Made by a program: the position numbers and the translations under genes
Shown: positions 5,120 through 6,394 of the stretch, in pieces
How the letters are laid out: every line of letters starts with the position of its first letter
Numbering within the stretch: position 1 is the stretch's first letter
NCBI GenBank assembly: GCA_016280345.1
Contig: JAEEGN010000219.1
Coordinates: forward strand, 1-6,394
Direction: 5' to 3'
DNA: 6,394 bases
Source of the DNA: Selenomonadaceae bacterium
GTDB lineage: Bacteria; Bacillota; Negativicutes; Selenomonadales; Selenomonadaceae
Notes under the pieces: generated by a model
Seen by the model: the letters and a program-made list of their open reading frames with translations, nothing else
Told to the model about the DNA's origin: nothing
The model's database searches: none

Positions 5120-6394
5120 ATGGACGTACAGGAACGGCCGGTGAAGGATTGGCTGGCCCATCTCCGGCAGCACCCGGTGCCGGAGCTTTTGGACGAGAAT
5201 TGCCTGGCCGCGCTGGCTGGCATTGAGGCGCAGTACGGCGACACGATCAGCCACGGCGCGGGGCTGGAGATCCGACTGGGCGAGGAGGCCCGATACGCGG
5301 ACTACATTATGAATATCGACACCGACAAAATTCCCTTCGCAAAGTCCCTTTGGTACGAGATTGATTATGAGGTGTTTCTGAAGGCGTCGCAGACCGGTGC
5401 GCGCATCGAGCCCTGTCTGTTTGCCAACGTGGACATGACGAATGCGGAGAGCGAGAGCGCTTTCTGGGACGCGCTGCTGCCCGCATTCCTCGGCGAGGAA
5501 CGGGCGACGCGCCTTCGTCCCGCGCTGGAGGCGGTGATCGCGAAGTGCCCTGAGGGGGCGCACATCAAGCAGATCGGCACGATGTCCAGCCGGGGAGAGT
5601 TGGACATCATGCGCCTCGTGGTCGTTTTCCCAAGTTGGGAGAGCATCTTCCCGGGCCTGACCGCTATCGGATGGCCGGGGGAAACGGAAGCGCTTCGCGC
5701 GGCAACGGAACCGTGGAAGGAAGCGCGCACGATTGCGGTGAATATTGATATCGGGGAGGGCGGCGTGCTGCCGAAGATCGGCATCGAGGTCTTTTCCCGC
5801 TGGCGCCACCCGCTGCTGGTGGATTGCTTCATCGCCAATCTGGAGGGGGCGGGGCTCTGTCTGCCGTCGAAGGCCGAGGCGCTGCGCCGTTGGATTCGTC
5901 TGCGTCCTGCGGGCGATCCCTTCGTTCAGACGCTCATCAGTTACTTCAAGCTGGTCTATCGGGACGGGCGCATCATTGAGGCGAAGGCGTATCTTGAACA
6001 GTCTCCCTACTTGCACCATCACTATTTCGATGCCTACGAGCAGCCCGTGCGTCTCGATATGGAGCTTTTCGACGGCCGGAAGACCCTGCGGGTCGGCGAC
6101 GCCTTTGCGCGGCTCTGGAAATGTACGGAGACGCGCGTGCCGCAGCCGCGTTTGCCCGGCGTCATGCCGGACGCCTCTGCGCCTTGCGCGAACGCCGTGC
6201 GTCAGGTGCGTTTTTTCGGCGGCGAGGGCTACGAGCATTTGGACCGGTTGCTGGAGGACTGCCGCGAAAACGGTGTCCGCGCCGAGGTGGTGCTGACGAG
6301 AAAGGTGGAGCGGCAGCGCCTGGAAGAGATGATCGGGACGGGGGCGGACAGTTTCCTGGTGGACATCAACGCCGGGGACGGCTCGGCGATGGAG
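5120..6394 (+). CDS. Unrecognised protein with a radical-SAM-like C-terminus lacking the cysteine triad, 3' truncated
   Basis: The frame is open to the window edge, giving 425 residues from ATG 5120. AGGAAAGGA at 5101-5109 favours this start; ATG 5093, directly after the cyclase stop, would add nine residues but has a poor binding site. The first ~330 residues match no family I know. Visible segments include GLEIRLGEEARYADYIMNID, SLWYEIDYE, IEPCLFANVD and AVNIDIGEGGVLPKIGIEVF. There is no signal peptide or membrane helix, so it is probably cytoplasmic. Near 362-420 the pattern VRQVRFFGGEGYEHLDRLL, ENGVRAEVVLTRK and GADSFLVDIN resembles the FxGGEP strand-helix repeats of radical SAM barrels. 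The expected CxxxCxxC about 40 residues earlier is absent; only C335 and C356 lie there. It may be a degenerate partner enzyme, or have its cluster site elsewhere. Its position suggests a maturation accessory, but this is inference. Confidence 0.7.
   Translation, partial: MDVQERPVKDWLAHLRQHPVPELLDENCLAALAGIEAQYGDTISHGAGLEIRLGEEARYADYIMNIDTDKIPFAKSLWYEIDYEVFLKASQTGARIEPCLFANVDMTNAESESAFWDALLPAFLGEERATRLRPALEAVIAKCPEGAHIKQIGTMSSRGELDIMRLVVVFPSWESIFPGLTAIGWPGETEALRAATEPWKEARTIAVNIDIGEGGVLPKIGIEVFSRWRHPLLVDCFIANLEGAGLCLPSKAEALRRWIRLRPAGDPFVQTLISYFKLVYRDGRIIEAKAYLEQSPYLHHHYFDAYEQPVRLDMELFDGRKTLRVGDAFARLWKCTETRVPQPRLPGVMPDASAPCANAVRQVRFFGGEGYEHLDRLLEDCRENGVRAEVVLTRKVERQRLEEMIGTGADSFLVDINAGDGSAME

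Noticed and set aside
4067..6238. A 723-codon open frame on the - strand
   Set aside because: It lies opposite two + strand frames with clear domain motifs (CHASE-GGDEF) or host-like codon use. Its product is rich in Arg, His and Gln without recognisable domains, as expected for an antisense shadow in GC-rich DNA.
1..6394. CRISPR array, tRNA, rRNA, insertion sequence or attachment site
   Set aside because: I saw no regularly spaced repeats, no structural RNA signature, no transposase motif and no paired terminal repeats.

Overview
The window is about 6.4 kb of GC-rich bacterial DNA with every supported gene on the + strand and short or no gaps between most of them. It looks like one co-directional cluster. 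No ribosomal RNA, tRNA or other taxonomic marker is present, so the host cannot be named. The high GC at third codon positions, strong AAGGAGG-type ribosome binding sites and a B12-dependent radical SAM enzyme would fit an anaerobic bacterium, but that is inference only.

Layout. Positions 1-732 hold the C-terminal part of a CPBP (Abi/CAAX-type) membrane protease. Three bases later comes a 71-residue Nif11-like leader peptide ending in VAGG plus a six-residue tail (736-951). A 212-base gap follows. It carries a nested RNA hairpin (1019-1079) and what looks like a small frameshifted leader gene (999-1114). Next is a 130-residue peptide with a textbook double-glycine leader (1164-1556), then a 652-residue B12-binding radical SAM enzyme of the RiPP-maturation type (1608-3566). 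After a 98-base gap with two hairpins comes a membrane CHASE-GGDEF diguanylate cyclase (3665-5092). The last gene (about 5120 to beyond the right edge) has a large unrecognised N-terminal region and a radical-SAM-like C-terminus that lacks the usual cysteine triad.

How the parts fit. The core is most simply read as a ribosomally made, post-translationally modified peptide (RiPP) locus. The 130-residue peptide is the likely precursor. The B12 radical SAM enzyme is the likely modifying enzyme, with C-methylation the best-known chemistry of its relatives. The Nif11-like peptide is a second precursor or a stand-alone leader. The CPBP protease may serve processing or self-protection. The diguanylate cyclase is not a usual RiPP partner and may be co-transcribed by proximity, or may link the cluster to an external signal. 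The final gene abuts the cyclase and may be another accessory maturation factor. No C39 peptidase or exporter is visible here, so if one exists it lies outside the window.
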